From positions 1 to 17,031 of the forward strand of contig JAEZQR010000124.1 of NCBI GenBank assembly GCA_023413015.1: a stretch of DNA of 17,031 nucleotides, given 5' to 3'. Below the pieces are notes generated by a model. That model saw nothing but the letters and a program-made list of their open reading frames with translations, ran no database searches and was not told the DNA's origin. Positions 1 through 7,571 of this stretch are shown piece by piece (positions within the stretch are counted from its first letter, which is position 1; every line of letters begins with the position of its first letter). The stretch comes from Pseudomonadota bacterium. Its GTDB lineage: Bacteria > Pseudomonadota > Alphaproteobacteria > Sphingomonadales > Sphingomonadaceae. Position numbers and translations under genes: made by a program.

Positions 1-304
1 CGGGGGCGCGGCGTGCCTCGTAGGCGCTCCAGACATGCGCCATGTTGCCGAACACGGTGATCTTGCGCGCGATCTCGACCTCGAAGAAGTCGTTCGCGGC
101 AAAGTACGGCGTCGTGTCGGCGGCATATTGATCCCGGCTCATCATCTTCATCACCGGCTTGCCATTCTCGATCCAGGTGCGGATCTGCCGGCTGTCGGGA
201 TGGAACACCGCCGGCTGGCGCGACCAGTCGCGCGGGCCTGCCGGCCCCGAGATCATCGCATACATCTCGTCGACCACCGCCCCGATGTCCGTCCTGTCCA
301 GCAT
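1..304 (-). CDS. NTF2/SnoaL-like family protein (3' end cut by window)
   Basis: The reverse strand reads an open frame from an ATG at 304-302 to the window edge, giving the first 101 residues (starting MLDRTDIGAVVDEMYAMISG). A GGGAGG ribosome-binding site lies seven bases upstream. An in-frame ATG at 319 is possible but would swallow that site. The sequence has an N-terminal helix with an acidic/aromatic pattern, then 'FHPDSRQIRTW' and 'FFEVEIARKITVFGNMAHVWSAYEARRAP', the strand pattern of the small SnoaL/NTF2-like alpha+beta barrel proteins of about 130-160 residues. Family members are varied: some are isomerases or dehydratases acting on polyketides or steroids, many have no known role, so no reaction can be given. 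It diverges from the acetyltransferase gene, and a putative TetR operator lies between them, so the two are probably co-regulated. The family call is moderately sure; the function is unknown. Confidence 0.7.
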   Translation of the reverse strand, partial: MLDRTDIGAVVDEMYAMISGPAGPRDWSRQPAVFHPDSRQIRTWIENGKPVMKMMSRDQYAADTTPYFAANDFFEVEIARKITVFGNMAHVWSAYEARRAP

Positions 305-332
305 GCCTGCCTCCCACATGAAATTAGCGTTC

Positions 333-360
333 TTGAAGTACGAAGCGGCTGTGGTAATGT
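333..360 (+). promoter_or_regulatory. Possible promoter of the GNAT gene
   Basis: TTGAAG at 333-338 and TAATGT at 355-360 are separated by 16 bases, and TG at 352-353 gives an extended -10 feature. The putative operator begins two or three bases after the -10, so a bound repressor would cover the transcription start. On the other strand a perfect TTGACA (363-358) with a weak TACTTC (340-335), 17 bases apart, could serve the divergent NTF2-like gene. The matches are partial and this is inference. Confidence 0.35.
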
Positions 361-362
361 CA

Positions 363-378
363 ATCGATCGATCGATCG
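363..378. promoter_or_regulatory. Putative TetR operator, site 1 (ATCG x4)
   Basis: Four tandem ATCG units lie between the divergent NTF2-like and GNAT genes; bases 365-378 form a perfect 14-bp palindrome. On the reverse strand, 18 bases (CGATCGATCGATCGATTG) are identical to site 3, followed by RCA in both, so the similarity extends past the simple repeat. Sites 2 and 3 also lie in gene starts, one of them directly before tetR. The operator role is inferred from position, palindromy and recurrence. Confidence 0.6.
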
Positions 379-386
379 GGATAGAT

Positions 387-1187
387 ATGGCCACCGAACC
401 CGCCAACCGGACACCCGCCGCAGCGCTGCAGACAACGGTTGCAGATGAAGTGGCGCAGGCGCATGCCGCCATGGGGCAGTTGCTCCTGCACGGCGATCAT
501 CTGTGGCAGCGCCGCGAGCCGGGGATCAGCGCCCATGTCAGCGGACAGCCCTGTGCCAGCAGCAACGGCATCTACATCCATGACGGCTGCGTGTCGCCAG
601 AACTAGTCGAGGAGCTGATCGCGCAGGTTGCAGCCCATGGCCTGCCGTTCACGGTCAAGCTACGGTCGGGCCTCTCGGGCACGATGGCGCCGATGCTGGA
701 GAAGCGAGGCCTCGTCTGGTCCGAGGATCTCCCGCTGATGGCGGTCGAGCCGACGCGCTTTGCACCCGCACTCTGCCCGGCCGAGGTGGTCATCCGGACC
801 CTCGCCCCGACCGAGAACCGAATCCACATGGACCTCGTCGCCTACGGCCTCGGCGCGCCGCGCGAGGCGCTCGAAGTCGTCATGTCCGACGCCAACCAAG
901 CAGCGCCCAACTGGACGACCTACGTGGGCGAGGTCGACGGCGAGCTCGCCGTCACCGCTTCGGCGATCGCAGGCGCGGATCATGTCGGGCTGATCGCGAT
1001 CGCGACGGAGGACAGGTTCCGCCGCCGCGGCTATGGCGCCGCGCTCACCAGCCGGGCGGTGTCCGACGCCTTCGCAGGAGGCGCCGCGCGAGTCTTTCTG
1101 CACTCGTCGCAGATGGGTTACCGCATCTACGAAGCGCTCGGTTTCTGCACGCTCGAGCATCTCTCGGTGTGGGCGAGCGGCGACTGA
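387..1187 (+). CDS. GNAT-family N-acetyltransferase
   Basis: A 266-residue protein. The C-terminal half (about 134-266) is a GNAT domain: the acetyl-CoA-binding motif A is IATEDRFRRRGYGAAL with the R/Q-x-x-G-x-G/A signature at 212-217 (RRRGYG), and the usual C-terminal 'YRIYEALGF' follows at 245-253. The N-terminal half (1-130) has no motif I can name and may be a degenerate second GNAT domain. The likely reaction is transfer of an acetyl group from acetyl-CoA to an amine; the acceptor is unknown. The ATG at 387 was chosen because the predicted -10 and the operator end at 378; an in-frame ATG at 357 would put the operator inside the gene as the residues SIDRSIG. A longer frame reaching to 159 runs through the divergent gene and is not credible. 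The operator in front of it suggests control by the neighbouring TetR protein. It might acetylate an amine set free by the nearby amide hydrolases. Confidence 0.85.
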   Translation: MATEPANRTPAAALQTTVADEVAQAHAAMGQLLLHGDHLWQRREPGISAHVSGQPCASSNGIYIHDGCVSPELVEELIAQVAAHGLPFTVKLRSGLSGTMAPMLEKRGLVWSEDLPLMAVEPTRFAPALCPAEVVIRTLAPTENRIHMDLVAYGLGAPREALEVVMSDANQAAPNWTTYVGEVDGELAVTASAIAGADHVGLIAIATEDRFRRRGYGAALTSRAVSDAFAGGAARVFLHSSQMGYRIYEALGFCTLEHLSVWASGD

Positions 1188-1204
1188 CAGCGAAGGCAGC
1201 GCGG

Positions 1205-1233
1205 TTGTCCGGCGCGAGGCTCTCGCGTAAGTA
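1205..1233 (+). promoter_or_regulatory. Possible tetR promoter
   Basis: TTGTCC at 1205-1210 and TAAGTA at 1228-1233 are 17 bases apart, directly upstream of operator site 2. The arrangement (weak -10 starting TAA, operator immediately after) mirrors the GNAT promoter. The hexamer matches are poor, so this rests mostly on the parallel. Confidence 0.3.
1213..1227. repeat. Short perfect inverted repeat (6-bp stem, 3-base loop)
   Basis: CGCGAG (1213-1218) and CTCGCG (1222-1227) can form a six-pair GC-rich hairpin with loop GCT. It lies 25 bases after the GNAT stop codon and just before operator site 2. There is no T-run after it, so it is at best a weak pause or attenuating structure and not a convincing intrinsic terminator. 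It could also arise by chance in GC-rich DNA. Confidence 0.35.
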
Positions 1234-1234
1234 A

Positions 1235-1250
1235 CGATCGATCAATCGAT
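1235..1250. promoter_or_regulatory. Putative TetR operator, site 2 (autoregulatory)
   Basis: CGATCGATCAATCGAT contains the inverted repeat ATCGAT-CA-ATCGAT (1237-1250). Over 20 bases ending in ATAG it differs from the reverse strand of site 3 at two positions. It lies 15 bases before the tetR start codon, as expected for a TetR-family repressor that represses itself. The role is inferred. Confidence 0.6.
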
Positions 1251-1253
1251 AGA

Positions 1254-1259
1254 GAAGGA
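1254..1259 (+). promoter_or_regulatory. Ribosome-binding site deciding a TTG start for tetR
   Basis: GAAGGA lies six bases before TTG 1266-1268. No ATG occurs in this frame until 1371, which is inside the DNA-binding domain, so this site supports the TTG start. Confidence 0.6.
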
Positions 1260-1265
1260 CGCGGC

Positions 1266-1967
1266 TTGCCGGCACGCAGCGCTGACGAGACTGGGCACCG
1301 CAGCGGGCGGCGGGCCGCAACGGGCGGCAGCGACGCGACGACGCGCGAGCGCGTGCTTCGCGCCGCGATCATGCTGTTCGCCGAACGTGGTTTCCACGGG
1401 ACCGGCATCCGCGACCTCGCCGCCGCCGCCGGGCTGACCACCTCGACGCTCTACCATTACATGAGCAACAAGGATGATCTCCTCGTCGAGATCATGCTGG
1501 GCACGATCACGCCGCTCCGGGACGTCGCCGCGCGCATCGTCGCGGAGATCGAGGACCCAGCGGTCGCGCTTTGCGCCATCGTCGAGCACCATGTCTGGGC
1601 GCATGCGAGCGACCGCCTCGCCACGCTGGTAACCGATACCGAGCTGCGTGCGCTGTCCGGCGACCGGCGCCAGCACGTCCTGGACGTGCGCGATGCCTAC
1701 GAAGGGCTGTGGCGCAGGACGATCAGCGCCGGCGCCGAGGCCGGGCTGTTCGGCGCGAGCCATCCCGAGCTTGCCACCCGCGCGCTGCTGCAGATGGCGA
1801 CCGGCGTATCACACTGGTTCTCGGCCAAGGGGCGGTTGCCGCTCGACGAGCTGTGCCGGGTCTATGCCGACGACGCGCTCGGCCTGTTACGCGCCCAACG
1901 CGTGGACGGCAGCGCCATCAGGCGCGAAGACCTCCCGGTCCCCGCGCCCAACCACTACTTCCGCTAG
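1266..1967 (+). CDS. TetR/AcrR-family transcriptional regulator
   Basis: A 233-residue protein. After a basic, disordered-looking N-terminal stretch (1-25) comes a standard TetR DNA-binding domain (about 26-80): 'RERVLRAAIMLFAERGFHGTGIRDLAAAAGLTTSTLYHYMSNKDDLLVEIM' in pieces shows helix 1, the helix-turn-helix (about 48-67) and the conserved 'TLYHYxxxKDDLL'. The remaining residues form the variable all-helical ligand and dimer domain. The family acts mainly as repressors released by a small ligand; relatives near acyl-CoA genes often sense acyl-CoA thioesters. Translation appears to start at TTG. An ATCG-type palindrome precedes the gene, and two close copies lie at the other gene starts of this window, so it probably controls itself, the GNAT/NTF2 pair and both catabolic operons. 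Its stop codon overlaps that of the convergent hydrolase gene by four bases, leaving no room for a terminator. Confidence 0.92.
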   Translation: MPARSADETGHRSGRRAATGGSDATTRERVLRAAIMLFAERGFHGTGIRDLAAAAGLTTSTLYHYMSNKDDLLVEIMLGTITPLRDVAARIVAEIEDPAVALCAIVEHHVWAHASDRLATLVTDTELRALSGDRRQHVLDVRDAYEGLWRRTISAGAEAGLFGASHPELATRALLQMATGVSHWFSAKGRLPLDELCRVYADDALGLLRAQRVDGSAIRREDLPVPAPNHYFR

Positions 1968-3898
1968 ACGACCGCTACACCATTGAAGCTCGACCAGAGC
2001 TTGTCGAAGACCACCCGACCGCCGGCGGTGATCCTGCCGCTGAGATGGCGGCGGCCGACCGTCGCGTAGCCTGACGTATCGACCCGAATCTCCTCGCCGC
2101 TCGCCATGACGAGCGTCAGCGTGGCCTGTGTGCGGATCGCCGCCGCCGCGGGATGCGCCTCCTCAAGCTCGGCGGTCGTCGTATGCTCGAGCGCCATCGT
2201 TCCGCCCTGCGGCAGGCCGATCGTCATGTCCATGCCGGCCGTGATCGACACGCCGTTGCGTCCCGCATCCTGCATGAGACGGCAGATGGGTGCTGCACGC
2301 TGCAGCCACGGGGCACGGTTGGCACCCGTCGGCGGCGCGGGCGGTTCGAAGCGGTCGCCGTCGCGTCCGTTCGCGATCGGAATCTCGACGAACGACGGCG
2401 CACCGGTGTCCGACTCCAGCGTCAGTTCGGGAAGCTCGGCGGTCGGCCAGATGCGCGGGAAGTCGGCGCAGGCAATCGTCCAGCGCAGCCGGTGTCCACG
2501 CGGCACGAGATAGGCGGTGGGATAGAGCCGGATATCGGCGCGTTCGGTCCACGAGCCATCCGCTACGTCCTTCGGATCGACCCGGAGCCAGCCCGAAGTG
2601 ATCAGCTTCGAACTATCATCGGGCGCGACGTGACACAGCTTCACGCAGAGATGCGTGACCGCTCCGGTCGACAGCTCGACGTTGAGATACGCCTTCGGCT
2701 CACCGGCGATAACGGTGTCGTGATCGAGCGGATCAGAGGTGAAGGTCAGCGACCTGGCGTCGTCGCGCGACTGATCGAAGGCCCCGCCGAGCGGAATGCC
2801 CATGGGATACCAGAGCCCCGCGTCGGCACCGACAAGCGTACGCGCCTTGTAGGGGCTGCGCACGGCGGCCGCCTCTTCCGACAGCCGACCTTCGGCGCCG
2901 GCAAAGCGGCTAACCTCTTCCTTCTGGGGCGGCCAGCTGCGGGCGGTGCGCCATTCGTCGGCACCTTGGACATAATAGAGGACATCGGGCCGACCATCCG
3001 CCTTGCCGCCGTTGCGCAGCCAGCGATCGAACCAGTGACGGATTTCCAGCAGCCAGTCGTACGGCGCCTCGGCGACGGCATCGGGCGCGGCATGCGACCA
3101 GGGCCCGGCCAGCAACCGCTTGGGCGCGGCGCAGCGGCCGTAGGCGTCGAGCATGCCCTGGCAGAGGAGGTCGCGCCAGCCGGACAGGAAGAAACTCGGG
3201 ACCTCGATCGCTTCGACCGGGATGATCCGCTCCCGCCAGTAATCGTCGTGCGTGCGGTGCGCTGGCCAGATCTGCGACGAGATATTGCCGTCGCTGAGCC
3301 GCTGGAGCCGCGAACGCCACACGTCGAGCCACTCGCCGGCCGGGTCCTGCAGGCTGGGCGGGGCAAGCTCGAGCGCCACCACGAATGCCGACCAGGCGGA
3401 TGCTCCAAGGCCGTTGGGGCAGCCGCCGGGATAGACGAAGTCATGGTAGATGTCGGCTGCGCCATAGACGCTGGCGATCGCCTTCAGCGACGGCGGCCGC
3501 TGCGCGGCGATACCGAGCGCCTGGGCACCACCATAGGAGCTGCCCCAGATGGCGACGTTGCCGTCGCACCAGTCCTGCCGGGCGGCCCATTCGACGACCT
3601 CGGCCCCGTCCTCGAACTCACGCGGGTCCCACGCCTGATAGGCGGGACCATCCGAGCTGCCATAGCCGCGGATGTCGACGAGCAGCGACGCATAGCCGGC
3701 GTCGGCGAAATATTGCCGGGCGTAGACGGTGCTCGCGCCGATGAAGTCGTCCTTGCGATAGGGATAGAAGCTGGCCAGCACCGGGAATGGCCCGCTCCCC
3801 TGCGGCAGCATCAGCGTCGCGGCGATCTTCACGCCGTCCCGCATCGGGATCCAGACATTACGCGTGGTTACGGCCTGCGTGCTGGTCGGGTTCAGCAT
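1964..3898 (-). CDS. CocE/NonD-family serine hydrolase (X-Pro dipeptidyl-peptidase S15-like)
   Basis: A 644-residue cytoplasmic protein without a signal peptide. The alpha/beta-hydrolase domain carries the nucleophile motif GSSYGG (119-124, Ser121), the oxyanion-hole tyrosine in 'FYPYRK' (about Tyr45), the acid in 'SGWRD' (Asp243) and the base in 'GPWSH' (His269), so the catalytic triad is complete. From about 305 it continues into the jelly-roll PepX_C domain. The last 80 or so residues extend beyond the core seen in cocaine esterase (574 residues). Known members hydrolyse cocaine, alpha-amino-acid esters, glutaryl-cephalosporins or X-Pro peptides, so an ester or amide of a bulky acid is the likely substrate. 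It is the last gene of the minus-strand operon, starting three bases after the ATPase stop codon. This position suggests it acts in the cytoplasm on what the importer brings in. The family is sure; the substrate is unknown. Confidence 0.9.
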   Translation of the reverse strand: MLNPTSTQAVTTRNVWIPMRDGVKIAATLMLPQGSGPFPVLASFYPYRKDDFIGASTVYARQYFADAGYASLLVDIRGYGSSDGPAYQAWDPREFEDGAEVVEWAARQDWCDGNVAIWGSSYGGAQALGIAAQRPPSLKAIASVYGAADIYHDFVYPGGCPNGLGASAWSAFVVALELAPPSLQDPAGEWLDVWRSRLQRLSDGNISSQIWPAHRTHDDYWRERIIPVEAIEVPSFFLSGWRDLLCQGMLDAYGRCAAPKRLLAGPWSHAAPDAVAEAPYDWLLEIRHWFDRWLRNGGKADGRPDVLYYVQGADEWRTARSWPPQKEEVSRFAGAEGRLSEEAAAVRSPYKARTLVGADAGLWYPMGIPLGGAFDQSRDDARSLTFTSDPLDHDTVIAGEPKAYLNVELSTGAVTHLCVKLCHVAPDDSSKLITSGWLRVDPKDVADGSWTERADIRLYPTAYLVPRGHRLRWTIACADFPRIWPTAELPELTLESDTGAPSFVEIPIANGRDGDRFEPPAPPTGANRAPWLQRAAPICRLMQDAGRNGVSITAGMDMTIGLPQGGTMALEHTTTAELEEAHPAAAAIRTQATLTLVMASGEEIRVDTSGYATVGRRHLSGRITAGGRVVFDKLWSSFNGVAVV

Positions 3899-3901
3899 GT
3901 T

Positions 3902-4687
3902 CTAGCTCTCCAGGGTTTGCGTGGCCCACGGCCGCGGCACGGACGGCGCATCGATGCGCGGAACGGCATCGAGCAGCGTCCGCGTGTAGGCGTGGGCGGG
4001 CATGCTCGTGATCTCCTCCGAAGGCCCGGTCTCCACGATGCGGCCGGCATGCATGACGGCGATACGGTCGCAGAGGTAGCGGACCGCCGCGATGTTGTGG
4101 GAGATGAAGAGCAGCGTCAGGCCGAGCTGTTTCTGGAGCCGGCCGATCAGGTTGAGGATCGCGGCCTGGACGGAGACATCGAGCGCCGAGGTGATCTCGT
4201 CGGCGACCAGTACCTCGGGCTCGGCGGCGAGGGCACGTGCGATCGCAACGCGCTGGCGCTGGCCGCCCGACAGCTGGTGCGGATACTGGCCTGCGTGCGA
4301 AGGCTCCAGGCCCAGCAGGTCGAGATAGCGTTCGACCGCCTCTCCGACCTCGCGCGCGCTCCTGCCGGGCAGGGCCTCACCGATCGCGGCGCCGACCGTC
4401 AGCTTCGGATCGAGCGAGGCGTAAGGGTTCTGGAACACCATCTGGATCGGCCCCGGCTGGCCGCGCCGGCCGGCGACGGGAGCATCGCCGAGGAGAACCC
4501 GTCCCTTGGCCAGCGGCACAAGGCCAACGATGGCGCGCGCGAGCGTCGACTTTCCCGAGCCGGATTCGCCGACAAGCCCGAGCGTGCTGCCCGTGGGGAT
4601 CGACAGCGACACCCGGTCGAGGACGGTGACAGCCCGCGATCCCTGTCCGTAGCGGACGGTGACCTGATCGACGCGCAAGTCTCTCAT
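3902..4687 (-). CDS. Peptide-type ABC transporter ATP-binding protein (OppF/DppF-like)
   Basis: A 261-residue ATPase with Walker A GESGSGKST (40-48), Q-loop Gln86, signature LSGGQRQR (139-146), Walker B ending in Asp163-Glu164, D-loop SALD and H-loop His197; all motifs are intact. 'FQNPYASLDP' is typical of the oligopeptide/dipeptide/nickel group. It should power import together with the ATPase half of the upstream fusion protein. It is shorter than the usual 320-330 residue DppF: it ends soon after 'HAYTRTLLDAVPR' and lacks the cysteine-rich C-terminal tail that its partner has. Its ATG overlaps the stop codon of the upstream gene as ATGA, a sign of coupled translation. Confidence 0.93.
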   Translation of the reverse strand: MRDLRVDQVTVRYGQGSRAVTVLDRVSLSIPTGSTLGLVGESGSGKSTLARAIVGLVPLAKGRVLLGDAPVAGRRGQPGPIQMVFQNPYASLDPKLTVGAAIGEALPGRSAREVGEAVERYLDLLGLEPSHAGQYPHQLSGGQRQRVAIARALAAEPEVLVADEITSALDVSVQAAILNLIGRLQKQLGLTLLFISHNIAAVRYLCDRIAVMHAGRIVETGPSEEITSMPAHAYTRTLLDAVPRIDAPSVPRPWATQTLES

Positions 4688-6591
4688 GCTGCGCCCTCCA
4701 GGCTCTTGGCGTCGGCCGGCGTCGGACCGGTCAGCGGATTCCAGCAGGCGACGCGATGATCGCCCGCCAACGGCCGCATGTCCGGAAGGGCTTCGGAACA
4801 GCGGACGGTCGCGCGGGCGCAGCGCGGCGCGAAGGCGCAGCCGGCGGAGCGCATGGTCAGCTCCGGCGGCCGGCCGGCGATCGTCGGCAGCGGCGACGAC
4901 CGGTCGGCCGTCATCTCGAGGATCGAGGAGAGAAGCGCCCGGGTATAGGGATGAGCCGGCCCGGCGCGCAGCTGGTCGACGGTCAGGTCCTCGACGATGC
5001 GCCCAGCGTACATCACCAGAACCCTGCGGCAGGTTTGCGCGACCACCGCCAGATCATGCGAGATTAGCAGCAGCCCGGCACCGGTCCGGTCGCAGACGTC
5101 ATCCAGAAGCCTGAGCACCTGCTGCTGCACGGTGGCGTCGAGCGCGGTGGTCGGCTCGTCGGCGATGATCAGCCGCGGCTCGACCATTAGCCCCATGCCG
5201 ATCATGCTCCGCTGCAGCATGCCGCCCGAGAACTGGTGCGGATAGGCGCGCGCCTTGGCATCGGCGGAGGCGATGCCGACCGACTTCATCCTGTCGACCG
5301 CGCGCGCATGGGCTTCGCGGTGCGAGAGGCCGGCATGTTCGGTCGCGACCTCGGCAAGCTGGCCGCCGACGCGCAGCACCGGATTGAACGAGCCGAGCGG
5401 ATCCTGGAACACCACCGCCATCGACGTGCCGAGCAGCGAGCGCAGCCGCGCATCGCTGCCGTCGTCGCCGAGCAATGACGTTCCGAGGAAGGTCAAACGG
5501 TCGGCGGTGACCTCATACCGCGGATCGAGCAGCCGCGCGACCGCCAGCGCCGTCATCGTCTTGCCCGATCCGGACTCACCGACGATCCCGACACGCTCGC
5601 CGGGGGCGAGCGCGAAGGAGACATCGCGGACCACGGCGATATTGCCCCTGTCGTTGCCCGGAACTTCGACACGCAGACGTGCGATCGACAGCAAGTGCGG
5701 CTCGCCCTGCTCTTGTCGTTGCGTCCCGGCCTGTTCGACCGCTGGCCCTGCGGCGCGGAGACCATCGGCACGACGGACGCCGAGAAGGACGGCCAGCGCC
5801 TCGCCGATCAGGCTGAAGATCAGCCCCGCGAGGACGATCGCGGCCGCGGGCGCAAGCGAAGATGCCGGGCTGATGTAGATGCGATTGAAACCTTGGTTGA
5901 GCAGCGTTCCCCAGTCGTAGAGCGGGGGCTCGACGCCGAGACCGAGGAACGAGAGCCCGGACAGGACGAGCAGCGCGCCGCTCACGCCGATCATGGCGGT
6001 GACGAGCAACGGCCCTGCGATGTTGGGGATGACGTGACGGAGCAGGATACGGAACGGTCCGACGCCGAGCAGCCGCGCCGCCGCGATATAGTCCGCCTGG
6101 CTGATCGAGGCGGCGAGCGTCTGCGTGAGCCGTGCGAAGGCCGGCACGAAGGCCAGCGCGATCGCCAGCACCGAGCTGTCGGTTCCCGCGCCGACGACCG
6201 CCGCCACGAACAGCGCCAGCAGCAACGCCGGAAAAGCCAGCGCGAGATTGATCGCGGCGGCGACAAGCCGCCCGACATGACGGCCCGCGACCGCCGGGAT
6301 TGCGCCGATCAGGATGCCGACCGCGGCCCCGATCAGCGTTGCCACGATGCTGATGCCGAGCGAGAGCCGGCTGGCGACGAGCACGCGAGCCGCGACGTCG
6401 CGGCCGAGCTCGTCGGTGCCGAGCGGATGCTCGAGACCGGGCGCCTGCAGCGAGTCGTCCGGGTTGATGTCGGCCGCCGGGCCGGACAGTAGATATCCGG
6501 CCAGCACGATCGCTAGCAGTGCTCCGATACAGACCGCGAGCGTGACCCACGCCCGGCGGTGCCCCCCTGCCCGCACGGCGCTCACCGCCAT
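4684..6591 (-). CDS. Fused ABC transporter permease and ATP-binding protein (DppC-DppD fusion)
   Basis: One 635-residue chain joins two subunits that are normally separate. Residues 1-275 are a DppC-type permease: a membrane segment near 15-36, the periplasmic 'HPLGTDELGRD' motif (55-65), further membrane segments and the ATPase-contacting EAA loop 'YIAAARLLGVGPF...HVIPN' (168-190). A linker of about 25 residues rich in Gln, Gly and Ala leads to a DppD-type ATPase (about 300-635) with Walker A 338-345, signature FSGGMLQR (454-461), Walker B to Asp478-Glu479 and His512. The tail has the oligopeptide motif 'HPYTRALL' and cysteines 585, 591, 598 and 616, resembling the [4Fe-4S] ligands described in DppD proteins. 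The ATG at 6591 overlaps the upstream stop codon by one base; the frame stays open to 7716, but that part is only a shadow of the upstream gene. The fusion is known elsewhere in this transporter group and is no assembly artefact as far as the frame shows. Confidence 0.92.
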   Translation of the reverse strand: MAVSAVRAGGHRRAWVTLAVCIGALLAIVLAGYLLSGPAADINPDDSLQAPGLEHPLGTDELGRDVAARVLVASRLSLGISIVATLIGAAVGILIGAIPAVAGRHVGRLVAAAINLALAFPALLLALFVAAVVGAGTDSSVLAIALAFVPAFARLTQTLAASISQADYIAAARLLGVGPFRILLRHVIPNIAGPLLVTAMIGVSGALLVLSGLSFLGLGVEPPLYDWGTLLNQGFNRIYISPASSLAPAAAIVLAGLIFSLIGEALAVLLGVRRADGLRAAGPAVEQAGTQRQEQGEPHLLSIARLRVEVPGNDRGNIAVVRDVSFALAPGERVGIVGESGSGKTMTALAVARLLDPRYEVTADRLTFLGTSLLGDDGSDARLRSLLGTSMAVVFQDPLGSFNPVLRVGGQLAEVATEHAGLSHREAHARAVDRMKSVGIASADAKARAYPHQFSGGMLQRSMIGMGLMVEPRLIIADEPTTALDATVQQQVLRLLDDVCDRTGAGLLLISHDLAVVAQTCRRVLVMYAGRIVEDLTVDQLRAGPAHPYTRALLSSILEMTADRSSPLPTIAGRPPELTMRSAGCAFAPRCARATVRCSEALPDMRPLAGDHRVACWNPLTGPTPADAKSLEGAA

Positions 6592-7571
6592 CAGCTGTCC
6601 CCCAGCGCCGAGCGCGGATCGACCGCGACGATGAGCAGGTCGATCGCGAAGTTGACCAGCAGGATGATCGTCCCGAGCGTGAGGATCAGCCCCTGCGTCA
6701 GCGGATAATCCTTCTGCGTGATCGACAGCACGGTGGCCGATCCGAGACCCGGCCAGGCGAACACGTTCTCGACGAGCACCGTGCCGGCGATCAGGCTGCT
6801 CAGGATCAGGCCGCCGACGGTCAGCGTGGCGGTGAGACAGTTGGGAAGCGCATGCTTCACATAGAGCCCGAACCAGGTGAGCCGCTTCGCCCGCGCGGTG
6901 CGCATGTAATCCTGCTGCAGGATCTTGAGCGCTTCGACGCGCACGATGCGCGCGAGCGCGGCGGCATGGCCGATCGAGAGCGCCGCGAGCGGCAGGATGT
7001 AGGACCGCGGCCCGGCAAGGCCGGCGGCGGGCAGCCACTGCAGCACGACCGCGAACAGCGAGGTCAGCGCGACGGCGGACACGAACTCCGGCATCGCGGT
7101 CAGGACGCCGCTGACCGCGTTGAATGCCGTGTCGGCACGACGATGCCGGCCGCGCCTGGCGACGACCGCCATGGCGAGGCCGATCGACACGCCGAGCAGC
7201 AGCACGATGGCGAGCGCGAGGCAGGCGAGCGCGAGCGTGTTCGGCAGGCGTTGCGCGATGATCTGCGCGACCGGCAGCTGCGAGGTGAAGGAGGTCCCGA
7301 GGTCGCCCTGAACCAGTCCGCGCAGGTAGGCGCCGTACTGCACGAGGAGCGGCTGATCGAGGCCGAGCGCCTGACGCCGCGCTTCGATGAGCTCGAGCGG
7401 CGCGGTGAGCCCGAGCGAGGCGCGGACCGGGTCCCCCGGGATCAGGTGCACCATCAGGAAGGCGAGCGTCAGCAGGAGCCACAGCGAGACGGCCAGCCGG
7501 ACAAGACGCCGTGACAGGAAAGCCAGCCGCGGTGCGGCAAAGACCATCCGGGCAGCCAGCGTCTGCACCAT
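6591..7571 (-). CDS. Peptide-type ABC transporter permease (DppB/OppB-like)
   Basis: A 326-residue inner-membrane protein. A first membrane segment (about 23-43) is followed by 'HLIPGDP' (42-48), the hallmark of DppB/OppB permeases, then a periplasmic stretch with 'ALGLDQPLLVQYGAYLRGLVQGDLG'-type sequence in pieces, and five more hydrophobic segments. The EAA loop 'DYMRTARAKRLTWFG...KHALPN' (221-244) contacts the ATPase. It pairs with the permease half of the next gene to form the channel. It starts at the ATG directly after the TAG of the binding-protein gene, with no intervening base, so translation is probably coupled. Confidence 0.92.
   Translation of the reverse strand: MVQTLAARMVFAAPRLAFLSRRLVRLAVSLWLLLTLAFLMVHLIPGDPVRASLGLTAPLELIEARRQALGLDQPLLVQYGAYLRGLVQGDLGTSFTSQLPVAQIIAQRLPNTLALACLALAIVLLLGVSIGLAMAVVARRGRHRRADTAFNAVSGVLTAMPEFVSAVALTSLFAVVLQWLPAAGLAGPRSYILPLAALSIGHAAALARIVRVEALKILQQDYMRTARAKRLTWFGLYVKHALPNCLTATLTVGGLILSSLIAGTVLVENVFAWPGLGSATVLSITQKDYPLTQGLILTLGTIILLVNFAIDLLIVAVDPRSALGDS

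Noticed and set aside
363..378. ATCG runs as a CRISPR repeat, a replication origin or microsatellite noise
   Set aside because: There are only three sites, far apart and without spacers, and no DnaA-box cluster. The sharing of flanking bases (TTGRCA) between sites 1 and 3 and their strict location at gene starts favour operators over random slippage.
159..386. Longer start for the GNAT protein
   Set aside because: The extra residues overlap the divergent NTF2-like gene and the operator and promoter region, and show no similarity to the family.
1213..1227. Intrinsic terminator after the GNAT gene
   Set aside because: The stem is only six pairs and no T-run follows, so it was listed only as an inverted repeat.
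2153..4759. An 868-codon open frame on the plus strand
   Set aside because: It lies antisense across the CocE hydrolase and ATPase genes, which have clear motifs. Long antisense frames are usual in GC-rich coding DNA, and the translation is Arg/Asp/Gly-rich with no recognisable domain.
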